From the NCBI GenBank assembly GCA_030649735.1, contig JAUSFL010000001.1:1-36186 (forward strand): a DNA stretch of 36,186 nucleotides, given 5' to 3'. How positions within the stretch are numbered: position 1 is the stretch's first letter; every line of letters starts with the position of its first letter. The translations under genes were made by a program, and so were the position numbers. Below the pieces are notes generated by a model that was given only the letters and a program-made list of their open reading frames with translations, was not told where the DNA came from and made no database searches. Positions 1 through 8,981 of the stretch are shown here, one piece after another. Source of the stretch: Candidatus Iainarchaeum sp. (GTDB lineage Archaea > Iainarchaeota > Iainarchaeia > Iainarchaeales > UBA10191).

Positions 1-1097
1 GGCGGAGAGCCGGCAATATAATTATTGTTGGCTTGGAAAGTGCTGAGAACTCCAGCCCCCACGCTATAAAGGCTGTTGTTTGCGTGCATGCCAGAATCAA
101 CAAACAAGTTATTGAATACTCTTGCATTGGATGCCGCTCCAGCGTTTCTGGCATCGTTCTGATTTATATTCAAAAAAATCGTGTCTATTCTTGTATTGAT
201 AAAAGTATTGTTGTAAAATGACACGTTTGGAATATAAACATTGCAGGAATAGGCAACATTCACTAAAAGATTATTGCGAAACGTCCAATCACGAATATCG
301 GCAATTCCGTCTTGTGAAAGATTGCATAATTGGGCTTCAGAATTAGTGATTGTGTTGTTCTCAAAAATAATGTCATAGGCAGAATCGCCATTATTCCCAA
401 AAGTTTGAATGATATCAGTATGGTGGCCATTTTCCCACATATTAGTAAAATAATTTCCTCGGAAAATATGGTGCGCGCCAAAAGGCTGAATCACGTCAAA
501 ACCTCCGCCATTGGCGCCGTCAAAAGTGTTGTTTTCTATCAAATGGCTGTCGCCAAAAAGAAACAAGCTCACATACCCAATGTCCTTAATTATATTCCCC
601 TTGACAATGCAATGGCCTGCAGACTGTGACGGCAAATTGCCGCCTTTATTGAATTCAATGCCTGACGCACTGTCAAAAGGAACATCATGAAGCGTATTAT
701 TCAATATTTGACAGTAATGCGCGCCAGTGCCAACTGAAATCATTCCACGCCAAGCCACGGCCTCAGAAGTGCCAGTAATGTCAAAACCGTCAACAATCAC
801 ATAAGGCGCCGAAATGTTAATTTGGCTAGTGACAACAGCCCCATTAGCCTTGAAAGTCACTGGGCTTCCAGCACTCCCCCCGCGGCTTAAATTTACATTT
901 TCGTTATAGCCGCCAGCGCTTACAATGCAAGAATCCCCTGGAGAAACCATGCCTGTGCACTTTTGGATAGTCCTGAAAGGCTGCGCTTCACTCCCGGGAT
1001 TAGAATCACTGCCTGTGATCGAAACATTATAAGTTGCGGAAAAAGCAAAGCCTGCAAAAAGCAAGAAGAAAACCAGCAGCAATAATTTGAATCTCAT
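1..1097 (-). CDS. Secreted right-handed beta-helix protein, C-terminus cut by window edge
   Basis: The frame is open from an ATG at 1095-1097 to the left edge (365 codons), so the C-terminus lies outside the window. Residues 1-20 form a signal peptide (MRF, then a Leu/Phe-rich core ending in AFA/FS). The next stretch, NVSITGSDSNPGSEAQPF, followed by RTIQKC, is the typical opening of DUF1565/pectate-lyase-fold proteins. Repeated short beta rungs with Asn ladders follow (NNTLHD, GNIIKD, NNTFDG, GNYFTN, NNTITN, NNLLVN, NNTFIN, NNLFVD), the signature of a parallel beta helix. Such proteins are extracellular and bind or cleave polysaccharide, but no catalytic residues can be assigned here, so the substrate is unknown. 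It is divergent from purB and shares a short promoter region with it. Confidence 0.85.
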   Translation of the reverse strand, partial: MRFKLLLLVFFLLFAGFAFSATYNVSITGSDSNPGSEAQPFRTIQKCTGMVSPGDSCIVSAGGYNENVNLSRGGSAGSPVTFKANGAVVTSQINISAPYVIVDGFDITGTSEAVAWRGMISVGTGAHYCQILNNTLHDVPFDSASGIEFNKGGNLPSQSAGHCIVKGNIIKDIGYVSLFLFGDSHLIENNTFDGANGGGFDVIQPFGAHHIFRGNYFTNMWENGHHTDIIQTFGNNGDSAYDIIFENNTITNSEAQLCNLSQDGIADIRDWTFRNNLLVNVAYSCNVYIPNVSFYNNTFINTRIDTIFLNINQNDARNAGAASNARVFNNLFVDSGMHANNSLYSVGAGVLSTFQANNNYIAGSP

Positions 1098-1116
1098 TCA
1101 TTTAGAAAAAAGGGGT

Positions 1117-1130
1117 TTTAATATTTAATT
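1117..1130. promoter_or_regulatory. Shared TATA region between beta-helix gene and purB
   Basis: The 55-base divergent gap holds one near-symmetric A/T box, TTTTAATATTTAAT. It lies about 25-30 bases before the purB ATG on the plus strand and about 20-30 bases before the beta-helix ATG on the minus strand. It could serve as the TATA box for both leaderless transcripts. Assignment is from spacing and composition only. Confidence 0.45.
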
Positions 1131-1152
1131 CTAATGGATAACGTGGTTCTTA

Positions 1153-2535
1153 ATGGATTCTTTTGATTTCATCAGCCCTTTAGATTACAGGTATATTGGA
1201 AGAGACAAGGATTTTGCAAAAATTGCCGGCTTTTTTTCAGAAAACTCCCGCATCAAATACCAGGCTAAAATAGAGCTTGCGTTGATAAAAGCTTTAGCCG
1301 CAAGAAAAGTTTGCTCTCAAAAAGTTGTTGAAGAAGTAGAGAAAGCAATTCAGGAAATAAAAGCAGAAGAAGTTTACAATGAAGAAGACATTACAAAACA
1401 CGACATTAAGGCTTTAGTTAATGTGCTGCGCTCGAAAGTTTCTGAAGAGGCAAAGCCATTCATTCACTTGACTTCAACATCCTATGATATCGTTGATACC
1501 GCGAATTCATTGAGGTTTAAGGAAGGCACGCTGGAGCTTTTGATTCCCGCATTAAAAGAGCTTGAGAAAACCATAATTGAGCTTGCATTGCGGGAGAAAG
1601 AGACAGTGCAGATTGGAAGGACTCATGGGCAGCACGCAGAGCCAATAACTTTCGGGTATTTTTTGGCATGCTATGCAAGCAGGATTGGGCAAAGAATCAA
1701 GGAAATTGAAGCACGCGCAAATTCATTGAAGGGAAAATTTTCAGGAGCAGTTGGGGCATACAATGCTTCAAGCCTTTTCTTTGACAATGCGCTGGAGTTT
1801 GAGAAAGAAGTCCTTGCGCAATTGGGCCTTTTGCCAAGCGAGTCTTCAACTCAAATCATAGAGCCAGAGCCATTGACTGACTTAAGCCATGCAGTGGTTT
1901 CCTGCTTTGGGGTTTTGGCAAACTTGGCCGATGATTTAAGGCATTTGCAAAGGAGCGAAATTGCGGAAGTCGCGGAAGCCTTTGATTCAAAGCAGGTCGG
2001 CAGTTCAACAATGCCTCACAAGCGCAATCCAATAAACTTTGAGAACGTTAAAAGCTTTTACAAAGAATTCATGCCGCGCATGACTTCAGTCTATCTGGAC
2101 CAAATTTCAGAGCATCAAAGGGACTTGACTAATTCTGCAAGCCAGAGGTTTTTGCCAGAGCTTTTCGTGGGCTTTTATTCAAGCGTGAAAAGAATGGACA
2201 AAATTCTTTCAAAATTAGTGGTGGACAAGGAAAACATGCGAAAGAATTTTGAAACAGCAAGCGAAAGCATTATTGCAGAGCCATTATACTTGCTGTTCGC
2301 TTTCAAGGGCCATCCTGACGCGCACGAGTTTTTGAAGCAATTGACGCTGAAGGCACAGCAGGAAAAAAAGCCATTGATTGAAATAATAAAGCAAGACAAG
2401 GAAGCCAAAGAATGGCTGGAAAAGCTTGATGAACGGCAAAAGGAAATCGCCCTCCAGCCTGAAAAATACATTGGAAAGGCTGTGGAAAAGACGGGCTTAA
2501 TTTGTGAACACTGGAAGAAAGAACTGAAAATTTAA
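1153..2535 (+). CDS. purB: Adenylosuccinate lyase
   Basis: A 460-residue member of the fumarase/aspartase superfamily. PurB cleaves SAICAR to AICAR plus fumarate, and adenylosuccinate to AMP plus fumarate, in the cytoplasm. Visible motifs: TSYDIVDTANSLRF (about residue 107), GRTHGQHAEPITFG with the catalytic-region His (about 157), and the family signature GSSTMPHKRNP at about 282-292. Length is typical. The ATG at 1153 has a TATA box about 30 bases upstream and no Shine-Dalgarno site, so the message is probably leaderless. The other purine genes lie in a separate minus-strand operon at 3425-8895, so purB is close to but not co-transcribed with it. Confidence 0.95.
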   Translation: MDSFDFISPLDYRYIGRDKDFAKIAGFFSENSRIKYQAKIELALIKALAARKVCSQKVVEEVEKAIQEIKAEEVYNEEDITKHDIKALVNVLRSKVSEEAKPFIHLTSTSYDIVDTANSLRFKEGTLELLIPALKELEKTIIELALREKETVQIGRTHGQHAEPITFGYFLACYASRIGQRIKEIEARANSLKGKFSGAVGAYNASSLFFDNALEFEKEVLAQLGLLPSESSTQIIEPEPLTDLSHAVVSCFGVLANLADDLRHLQRSEIAEVAEAFDSKQVGSSTMPHKRNPINFENVKSFYKEFMPRMTSVYLDQISEHQRDLTNSASQRFLPELFVGFYSSVKRMDKILSKLVVDKENMRKNFETASESIIAEPLYLLFAFKGHPDAHEFLKQLTLKAQQEKKPLIEIIKQDKEAKEWLEKLDERQKEIALQPEKYIGKAVEKTGLICEHWKKELKI

Positions 2536-2613
2536 TTTATTAATAGCGAAAAAGCCGAAAATGCCCCAAAAAGTTCTTAAAAGCCAAAACCTATTTAAAT
2601 AAGATAAGAAAAA

Positions 2614-2653
2614 GAATATATAACACATTAACTAGTATTAGTTAATTTGGGGG
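2614..2653 (+). promoter_or_regulatory. Promoter and G-rich ribosome site of the metalloprotease
   Basis: GAATATATA at 2614-2622 fits an archaeal TATA box, predicting a start near 2645. GGGGG at 2649-2653, seven bases before the ATG at 2661, is a plausible though non-canonical ribosome site. A second A/T box, ATTTAAAT, lies at 2593-2600. Confidence 0.4.
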
Positions 2654-2660
2654 TTTTTGA

Positions 2661-3383
2661 ATGAAAAAGATATTAATTGCGGCATTAATTGCCTTAGTAC
2701 TCTTTGGATTCTTGGCAGTGGCAACACGGCCTGAAAAAGAAGACAAAGGGCCTTTAGAAAAAATAACTTTCATACATTACAAAAAAGGAACTCACGAAGC
2801 AAACAATTCCGGAAAAGCCAAGCCAGGAACATCCTGCTACTCTTTCTTGAGCACTGGCGCAAAATGGAAAACAACAGAGCCTTTCGCAATCAATCCATCA
2901 AACAATGACAGCGTAAGCGAAACAGCCGTTCAAAACGCAGTAAATGCCGGAGTTGCAGAATGGGAAAAGTCCGGCGGAAACATTTTTGGGAACGGAAGCA
3001 TTGACTATACTGCAAGCTATAATGGCGGAGCCTTGGATGGAATTAATACAGTAACTTTTGGAGACCTGGGCAATCAAGGAATCATTGCAGTAACCACTAT
3101 TTGGGGTTATTTCAGCGGGCCAACACAATCAAGGGAACTTATTGAATGGGACTTGCAATTCAATGATTACTTCCAATACGGCGATGCAACAACAACTGAT
3201 TATGTAATGGATGTGCAAAACATTGCAACCCACGAACTAGGGCACGCTGCAGGAATGGCTGACTTGTACACAGTCTCATGCAATAATGAAACAATGTACG
3301 GTTACAGCTCTGTTGGAGAAACACAAAAGCGCACTTTGAACATCGGCGACATTAAAGGAATAAAATTGCTTTACGGGGCCTAA
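2661..3383 (+). CDS. Secreted matrixin-like zinc metalloprotease
   Basis: 240 residues. Residues 1-22 are a signal peptide or N-terminal membrane anchor. The zinc motif HELGHAAGMAD occupies 191-201: H191 and H195 bind zinc, E192 is catalytic, and D201 stands where most matrixins have the third His. A Met-turn candidate, TMYGYSS, follows at 211-217. This places it in the metzincin/M10-like group, so it is likely a peptidase acting outside the cell or at its surface. The HExxHxxGxxD form with Asp as third ligand is known in some metzincins, so activity is plausible. It has its own promoter and faces purM convergently. Substrate unknown. Confidence 0.85.
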   Translation: MKKILIAALIALVLFGFLAVATRPEKEDKGPLEKITFIHYKKGTHEANNSGKAKPGTSCYSFLSTGAKWKTTEPFAINPSNNDSVSETAVQNAVNAGVAEWEKSGGNIFGNGSIDYTASYNGGALDGINTVTFGDLGNQGIIAVTTIWGYFSGPTQSRELIEWDLQFNDYFQYGDATTTDYVMDVQNIATHELGHAAGMADLYTVSCNNETMYGYSSVGETQKRTLNIGDIKGIKLLYGA

Positions 3384-3392
3384 AACAGCCCT

Positions 3393-3420
3393 GATTTTTC
3401 TTCTTTTAATCCTTCCTTTT
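3393..3420 (+). terminator. T-rich terminator after the metalloprotease
   Basis: After the stop codon the plus strand has a run of T tracts (TTTTTCTTCTTTT, then CCTTCCTTTTT). This is typical of archaeal T-tract termination, with no hairpin needed. It sits in the convergent gap before purM. Confidence 0.4.
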
Positions 3421-3424
3421 TGAC

Positions 3425-4510
3425 TCAATAGTCTTCAAAGACAATTTGCTTGGGCTTTATTTCAACTTTTTTAGGCCCTAAGACAGTCCTGCCTAATTCA
3501 AAAACTTCAAGGCCTGATTCCTTGCTGGCTTTTTGGATTGCTTTCGCGCTTTCTTCAGGCGCTATAACAGCATAGCCGATCCCCATGTTCCAAGTATAGT
3601 ATGCTTCAGAATCTGGAAGATTGCCTTTGCTTTGCAAAAATTTGAAAAGTTCGCTTGATTCTGGAACAAAATCAATCTTATAGGAAAAGTTCTTTTTGGC
3701 GCGCATTATTTTCTTCCACCCGTGCCCGGTGATTGGAGAAAAATAATGCACTTCGCAAGTTTCAAGGATTTTTTTAACGACTGGAGAGTAAAGCGCAGTG
3801 GGCTTGAGCAATTCTTCGCCCAAAATTTTGCCGGATTCAGGCAATTCTGTAAAATAGCCGTCAGAAAGGCCTTCAGCAATTTTTCTTGCAAGGGAAATTC
3901 CATTGCTGTGGATTCCAGAGCTTTGAATTCCAAAAATAAAGTCCCCAGCCTTCAAGTTTTGGCCAATTGTCAAATTCTGTTTTGGCTTTATCAAGCCGAC
4001 TGAAGAGCCGGCCAAATCCAAAGTTTCAGGAAAAACTACGCCTTTCAAGGTCGGGGTTTCACCGCAAGGAATTGCAATCTGCAATTCAACGGCGGCCTTC
4101 CTATAGCCTTCCAAAAGCGCTTGCGCTTTTTCTTCAGTGAACCAGTTGGAATCCCCAGTGCTTATTATGTCGCCGTAAATTATTGGCTCTGCGCCAATTG
4201 AGGAAAGGTCATTAGTGCTCATTGCGACAGTGTCAATTCCAATGCTCTCATAATATTTTACTCCCTTTCCGCGCGAGTCATTGCTCATTGAGTCTGCAAT
4301 CAAATTCTTTGTACCCAATCCTTCAACATTGAATGCGAGGTAGAAATCCTGCTCTGGAAAGTCTATCGCAACAGCGCTTTCGCCTAAAGTCCCATTGACC
4401 AATCGCAAGCCGAATTTTTTCGGAGAATCCATTGTTTCAGAGAACTTTTGAATCGCGGCCTTCTTTACAGGATCAAGCTTTGAATAATCAACAATGTCGG
4501 AGTACTTCAT
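3425..4510 (-). CDS. purM: Phosphoribosylformylglycinamidine cyclo-ligase (AIR synthetase)
   Basis: 361 residues from the ATG at 4508-4510; a TTG directly before it is in frame but less likely. It converts FGAM to AIR with ATP. AIR-synthetase landmarks are present in order: the ATP-binding stretch STNDLSSIGAEP (about 98-109), CGETP where GGET is usual, SSGIHSNGISLAR (about 195-207), ITGHGWKKIMR in place of the usual ITGGG stretch, and NMGIGYAVI near the C-terminus. It is therefore a divergent PurM; related AIRS-fold kinases (ThiL, SelD, HypE) fit less well, and the operon favours PurM. It is last in the purine operon, and AGTGATTT before the ATG is a fair ribosome site. Confidence 0.85.
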   Translation of the reverse strand: MKYSDIVDYSKLDPVKKAAIQKFSETMDSPKKFGLRLVNGTLGESAVAIDFPEQDFYLAFNVEGLGTKNLIADSMSNDSRGKGVKYYESIGIDTVAMSTNDLSSIGAEPIIYGDIISTGDSNWFTEEKAQALLEGYRKAAVELQIAIPCGETPTLKGVVFPETLDLAGSSVGLIKPKQNLTIGQNLKAGDFIFGIQSSGIHSNGISLARKIAEGLSDGYFTELPESGKILGEELLKPTALYSPVVKKILETCEVHYFSPITGHGWKKIMRAKKNFSYKIDFVPESSELFKFLQSKGNLPDSEAYYTWNMGIGYAVIAPEESAKAIQKASKESGLEVFELGRTVLGPKKVEIKPKQIVFEDY

Positions 4511-4516
4511 CAAAAA

Positions 4517-5113
4517 TCACTTTCCTTCAAGCTCTGCGCCCTGCAGTGAAACAAGCAAGTACTTTCCATTCTTTGCTTCTAGAATCATTATTGAGCAATC
4601 ACCTAATATCTTGAATTCTCCAAGATTTAATAATCCCCTAGCCAAAGTGCTAATTGGCCCACCGTGGGTTATTATTGCAATTTTCTTGTAATCTTCGCTT
4701 GAGATTTTCTTGAATGCTGCAATCACTCGCTTGGCAAAAAAATCATAATCTTCAGAGCCAGAAACAAAATTCCTGTACTTGTGCTTTGAAAGCTTTTCAA
4801 CTTCTTTTGGGAATTTAGCTTTGGCTTCAGACTTTACAAGGCCAGTCAGCACTCCATACTGGTTTCTTTCACGCAAATCATCAACAACTTTCATTTCAAC
4901 ATTGAGCTTTGCCGCAATTACTTTTGCTGTTTCAGCAGCCCTTTTTCGCGGGGAATGAAAAATAACTTCAATTCCTTTTCCCGAAAGTTTTTCAGCAAGT
5001 GCTTTGGCCTGCAATTTGCCTTTTTCTGAAAGGCAGTCATCAAAGTCTCCGCCATAGCGGTTTTCAACATCGCCAGTGGTTTCACCGTGGCGGATTAGGA
5101 AAATCTTGACCAT
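4517..5113 (-). CDS. Histidine phosphatase family protein inside the purine operon
   Basis: 198 residues, close to the family norm. The phosphohistidine motif is LIRHGETTGD (R8, H9), and the second catalytic His is in IITHGG (H150). An acidic-plus-loop motif RERNQYGVLTG lies near 81-91. The fold is the phosphoglycerate mutase/acid phosphatase superfamily, whose members hydrolyse many small phosphate esters, so the substrate cannot be read from sequence. It is separated from purQ by 12 bases and from purM by 6, so it is almost surely co-transcribed with them. That context suggests a role in nucleotide metabolism: a missing or by-passed step, or removal of a damaged intermediate. Alternatives are an alpha-ribazole phosphatase (CobC-like) or a general phosphatase. 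Confidence 0.85.
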   Translation of the reverse strand: MVKIFLIRHGETTGDVENRYGGDFDDCLSEKGKLQAKALAEKLSGKGIEVIFHSPRKRAAETAKVIAAKLNVEMKVVDDLRERNQYGVLTGLVKSEAKAKFPKEVEKLSKHKYRNFVSGSEDYDFFAKRVIAAFKKISSEDYKKIAIITHGGPISTLARGLLNLGEFKILGDCSIMILEAKNGKYLLVSLQGAELEGK

Positions 5114-5125
5114 TCACAAACCTTT

Positions 5126-5929
5126 TTACTTGAAGAAGTCCACAGCATTCTTGAAAATCTTCAGGCCAGAACTGTCTTCTGGAATTTCGGCGCCAGCGCG
5201 CTTGAGGATTTCCTTCTGCAATGGCCAATTGTCCTGCTGAGTGAACAGAATGTTCCTTTCAGGATGCGGCATTAACCCAAAAATCCTGCCTGTTTCATCG
5301 CAAATTCCAGCAATGTCAAGCATTGCGCCGTTAGGATTGAAAGGGAATTCTCCATTTGCAAGGCTTTCACGCTTTGCGTACTTGAGGACAATCTGGTCTT
5401 TGACTCCAAGCTTTTCCAAAACCTGCTGGCTTGCAGTGAATTTTCCCTCGCCGTGCGCTACTGGCAGGCTAATATTGTCAATGCCTTTGGTGAAAACGCA
5501 CTTTTTTGAGAAATTCTTTAAAGAAATCCAGCGGCATTCATAACGCGCAGTATTATTGTGCGCCAAGGCAACAGAGCGCTCGCCGTACTTTTTGTCAATT
5601 CCGGGCAAAAGCCCGAGATTTGTAATAACTTGAAAGCCATTGCAAATCCCAATGACCAACTTTTTTTCATCAATGAATTCCAAAAGGTTTTCCCACAAGT
5701 TGTTGCGAATTTTATTCGCCAAGGCATTTCCGGAGCCAGTGTCATCGCCGTAAGAAAACCCTCCAGGAAATGAAAGGATTTCAAAGCTTTTCAAAAGTTG
5801 CGGGTTTTTTATCAAGTCATTGACGTGGATTATTTGCGGCAGGGCGCCGGCTTTTTCAAAAGCAAAGGCTGTCTCTTCATCACAGTTTATTCCATAGCCA
5901 GTCAAAACCAAAACTCTGGGAATCGCCAT
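5126..5929 (-). CDS. purQ: FGAM synthase glutaminase subunit
   Basis: 267 residues, class I glutamine amidotransferase fold. It supplies ammonia from glutamine to PurSL for FGAR to FGAM conversion. The nucleophile is C96 in GICNGFQ; the His/Glu pair is H222 and E224 in MPHPER. The N-terminus LTGYGINCDEE is the PurQ opening, and SFPGGFSYGDD is the oxyanion-side loop. Its ATG overlaps the purSL stop in TAATG, sharing one base, which implies translational coupling and equal dosage. A free-standing PurQ is expected because PurSL here has no glutaminase domain. Confidence 0.95.
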   Translation of the reverse strand: MAIPRVLVLTGYGINCDEETAFAFEKAGALPQIIHVNDLIKNPQLLKSFEILSFPGGFSYGDDTGSGNALANKIRNNLWENLLEFIDEKKLVIGICNGFQVITNLGLLPGIDKKYGERSVALAHNNTARYECRWISLKNFSKKCVFTKGIDNISLPVAHGEGKFTASQQVLEKLGVKDQIVLKYAKRESLANGEFPFNPNGAMLDIAGICDETGRIFGLMPHPERNILFTQQDNWPLQKEILKRAGAEIPEDSSGLKIFKNAVDFFK

Positions 5930-8895
5930 TAAAAATCCCTCAATGTTTTCCTGTAAGCTTCATTCAAGTCCTTGATTGAATTCTTGCAAACTGCCTTGCC
6001 ATTCAAGCCCTTGATTTCCAGGCCGTTTCCTAAAACAACCCCGATTTTTGAGAATGCATTGCCTTGCATTAACTGCTCAAATGCGGCAGAGTCTTTTGGA
6101 GCCACAGTGACAATAATCCTGCCTGCTGATTCTGAAAAAAGCAAAGCGTCATTTCTTGAAATACCTTCCAACGGGGTTTTCTGCAAGTCAATTTGCGCTC
6201 CGCAATTGCCTGCAATACATGCCTTTGCCAAGGCAATTCCCAAACCGCCAAAGCCGACAGGAATTGAAGAAGCAACTAATTCTTTGTCAATTGCCTGGCT
6301 TAAAGAATTGTAAATTCCAATTGATTTTTCGGCATTCACTGAAGGCACGTTTTTTCCGACAAATCCCTTGGAAGCGTAATATTCAGAGCCGCCAAGCTCA
6401 TTCTTTGTCAGGCCCAAGGCATAAATGAAATCGCCTTCAAGCTTGAAGTCTATTGAAACGCTTTTTTCGGCATTGTCCATTATTCCCAGCGAGGAAATCA
6501 AGAGCGTTGGAGGCACTGAAATCTTGACTGGAGAATTGCTTTCGTCAAAGCCTGCAAAGTCATTGAACATGCTGTCTTTTCCGGAAATGAACGGAGTCCC
6601 AAAATTAACTGACAATTCAAAGCAAGCCTGCACTGAATCCTTCAATTGCCCCAAGCGTTCAGGCTGCAAGGAAGAGCACCAGCAAAAATTATCCATCAAT
6701 GCAATGTTTTCCAATTTTGTTCCAACGCAAACCAGGTTTTTTATTGCGGCATCAATCGCGCACGCGGCCATTTCATAAGTGCTAATGTCGCCGTACTTTG
6801 GAAACAAGGCCTGCGATAATGAAACAGCGCGCTTGCTTTGCAAAACCGGCCGCAGCACTGTTGCTTCGGCATTGACTTTTCCAGCGCCCTGCAATGGCTT
6901 TAGGACGCTTGTTCCCTGGACTTCAAAATCATACTGTGTTGAAACAAACTCTTTGCTGCAAATGTTCAATCGCGCAAGCATTGCAAGCAATTCTTCAGAA
7001 AGGCTTTCAGGCTCCTTGAATTCCGGCTCTTTCAGGTCTTTTGGAAAGTTTGCGCTTTTCAGGACTTTTTTCGGCAATCCGTCATGCAAGAACTTCAGGT
7101 CTATTTCCATTATTTTTTGGCCATTGCTGTTCACAATGCATTTTCCCGAATCATTGAATTCTCCAATTACTGTGGATTCTACTCCGCGAGAATCCATCAG
7201 GTCCAAAAACTTTTGCACTTTTTCCTTTGGAATTGCCAAAGTCATGCGCTCTTGGCTTTCTGAAACCCACACTTTCCAAGGCTGCATTCCAGGATATTTT
7301 ACCGGAATTTTCTCCAATTCCACAACGCAGCCATTGCATTCTTTGGCCATTTCAGCGACAGAACAGCTAAGGCCTCCGGCTCCATTGTCTGTAATGCTGT
7401 TAAACAATTCCAAATCGCGGGCTTCTTTCACTATTGCGTCGCTTAATTTTTTCTGCGTGATTGGATCGCCAATCTGCACTGCAGTTGCCGGGCTTCCTTC
7501 AGTCAAGGCTTCTGAAGAAAAAGTCGCGCCGTGAATTCCATCCTGTCCAACGCGGTTTCCAACCATTACAATTGCGTCTCCAGGCAATGCGGCTTTTTCA
7601 GTGGAGTCTTTTCCATTAACTTTTCTAGGAATCAGCCCTAAAGTGCCTACAAAAACCAGCGGCTTTCCCTTATAACGCTCTTCAAAATACAAGAATCCTT
7701 GAGGCGTTGGAATGCCAGAGCAGTTTCCTCCAACATTCACGCCTTCAATGACTCCAAGCATTATTCTTTCAGGCAGCAAAATCGGGCTTTGCCTGTCTTT
7801 TGCCTTGAACAATAATTTGGCGTCCTTGGGGTCTGCAAAGCAAAACCCGTAACGGTTTATTATTGGCTTTGCGCTCATTCCAAAACCAATCGCGTCCCTA
7901 TTGACGCCAACAATTCCGGTAATTGCGCCGCCGAAAGGATCCAAAGCGCTTGGGGAATTGTGCGTTTCTGCCTTGTCTGTAACAAGGAATTTTTCGTCAA
8001 AAAACAACGCGCCTGAATTGTCGACAAAAACTGAAGCGCACAAGTCCTTACTTCCCTTCAATGCGCGGATTTGCTCTGTTGACTTTTGGATTTTTTCCTT
8101 GAACAAACCACCTTTGATCTCGTCAAGCTCTGCGGCAAAAATCGTGTGCTTGCAGTGCTCGCTCCAAGTCTGCGCAAGGCTTTCCAATTCAATGTCTGTG
8201 GGCTTTCTTTGCAATGCATTGAAATAATCGCGAATAACTTTCATTGAATCCAAATCCAAGGCCAAAGGCCCTCTTCTAGACCCGTCAGAATCCGCGATTC
8301 CTTTCTTTCCAATTACAATCAATTCCTCGTCAGGAACATTCAAGTCAACCAAGTCAGAGTTTGGCGACTGATTCAAGCGAACTTTTGGCACTATCAAGTC
8401 CATTCCATTGTCTTGCGAGAATTTTTCCCAGCCTTTAATATGGATTCTTTGAATCAAAGGGTTTGCGAAAGACTTCGCGATTTTTTCAGCATCATCCGGA
8501 CTGGTTTTTCCGCGCAAGTAAAAAACCTGCGAGTAATAAACAGTTGTTCCTTCGGCTTTTTCTCCAAAAAAGTCATAAATTGTTTCAGCCGCGGTGTTTC
8601 CAACATTGTCTGTGACTCCGGGCAAAAAGCCTGTTTCAATCGCAAAATCAAAAATGCCCTGCAAAGAAGAAATCATGCCGTTTCCATTTATGCGAAAGCC
8701 CTGCATTACAGGGTTTGAAAGCAAAGAACCGCACTTTTCCAAGTCCGCAAGCTCTAGCTTTGGCGAAGAAACAGTGTAAACATCAATCACATCGACAGCA
8801 TTAACTGCCTTGAATCCAAGCGCGTGAATTTTCTTCAGCTTCGTCAAAGCGCGCGCGTCAGGAATTTTTGAAAAAACCTCAATTCTACAGTCCAA
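5929..8895 (-). CDS. purL: FGAM synthase, fused PurS-PurL subunit
   Basis: 988 residues from the TTG at 8893-8895. That TTG is chosen because GGTGG lies six bases upstream and the protein then begins MDCRIEVFSKIP, a PurS-like first strand; a longer frame to 8967 adds an unlikely hydrophobic leader. Residues 1 to about 170 look like two PurS-like halves (ending NPVMQGFRI and NPLIQRIHI). The synthase core follows: AQTWSEHCKHTIF (about 242-254), DNGAGGLSCSVAEMA, QGAGKVNAEATVLRP and GKDSMFND. Small PurL is about 720 residues with a separate PurS; large PurL is about 1300 with a fused glutaminase. This is the intermediate form, PurS fused and PurQ separate. It is first in the operon and is translationally coupled to purQ. 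Confidence 0.93.
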   Translation of the reverse strand: MDCRIEVFSKIPDARALTKLKKIHALGFKAVNAVDVIDVYTVSSPKLELADLEKCGSLLSNPVMQGFRINGNGMISSLQGIFDFAIETGFLPGVTDNVGNTAAETIYDFFGEKAEGTTVYYSQVFYLRGKTSPDDAEKIAKSFANPLIQRIHIKGWEKFSQDNGMDLIVPKVRLNQSPNSDLVDLNVPDEELIVIGKKGIADSDGSRRGPLALDLDSMKVIRDYFNALQRKPTDIELESLAQTWSEHCKHTIFAAELDEIKGGLFKEKIQKSTEQIRALKGSKDLCASVFVDNSGALFFDEKFLVTDKAETHNSPSALDPFGGAITGIVGVNRDAIGFGMSAKPIINRYGFCFADPKDAKLLFKAKDRQSPILLPERIMLGVIEGVNVGGNCSGIPTPQGFLYFEERYKGKPLVFVGTLGLIPRKVNGKDSTEKAALPGDAIVMVGNRVGQDGIHGATFSSEALTEGSPATAVQIGDPITQKKLSDAIVKEARDLELFNSITDNGAGGLSCSVAEMAKECNGCVVELEKIPVKYPGMQPWKVWVSESQERMTLAIPKEKVQKFLDLMDSRGVESTVIGEFNDSGKCIVNSNGQKIMEIDLKFLHDGLPKKVLKSANFPKDLKEPEFKEPESLSEELLAMLARLNICSKEFVSTQYDFEVQGTSVLKPLQGAGKVNAEATVLRPVLQSKRAVSLSQALFPKYGDISTYEMAACAIDAAIKNLVCVGTKLENIALMDNFCWCSSLQPERLGQLKDSVQACFELSVNFGTPFISGKDSMFNDFAGFDESNSPVKISVPPTLLISSLGIMDNAEKSVSIDFKLEGDFIYALGLTKNELGGSEYYASKGFVGKNVPSVNAEKSIGIYNSLSQAIDKELVASSIPVGFGGLGIALAKACIAGNCGAQIDLQKTPLEGISRNDALLFSESAGRIIVTVAPKDSAAFEQLMQGNAFSKIGVVLGNGLEIKGLNGKAVCKNSIKDLNEAYRKTLRDF

Positions 8896-8901
8896 AAAAA
8901 G

Positions 8902-8906
8902 CCACC
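8902..8906 (-). promoter_or_regulatory. Shine-Dalgarno site deciding the purSL start
   Basis: On the minus strand GGTGG lies six bases before the TTG at 8895. It is the only good match to the archaeal anti-Shine-Dalgarno near the start of the PurS-like domain, and it supports the short form of the protein. Confidence 0.5.
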
Positions 8907-8981
8907 AGCCCCAAACTCCCCATTTAGAAAGGAAGAAAACAATTAAAAACTCCGCCAAAAAAAACAATTTTGGCTTTTAAA

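Noticed and set aside
6779-7534. 251-codon open frame on the plus strand opposite purSL
   Set aside because: It lies wholly antisense to the conserved core of purSL, has no domain pattern, and its composition follows the purSL codons.
8893-8967. N-terminal membrane helix on purSL
   Set aside because: It exists only if the frame is extended to an upstream TTG at 8967; a better start with GGTGG lies at 8895, and FGAM synthase is cytosolic.
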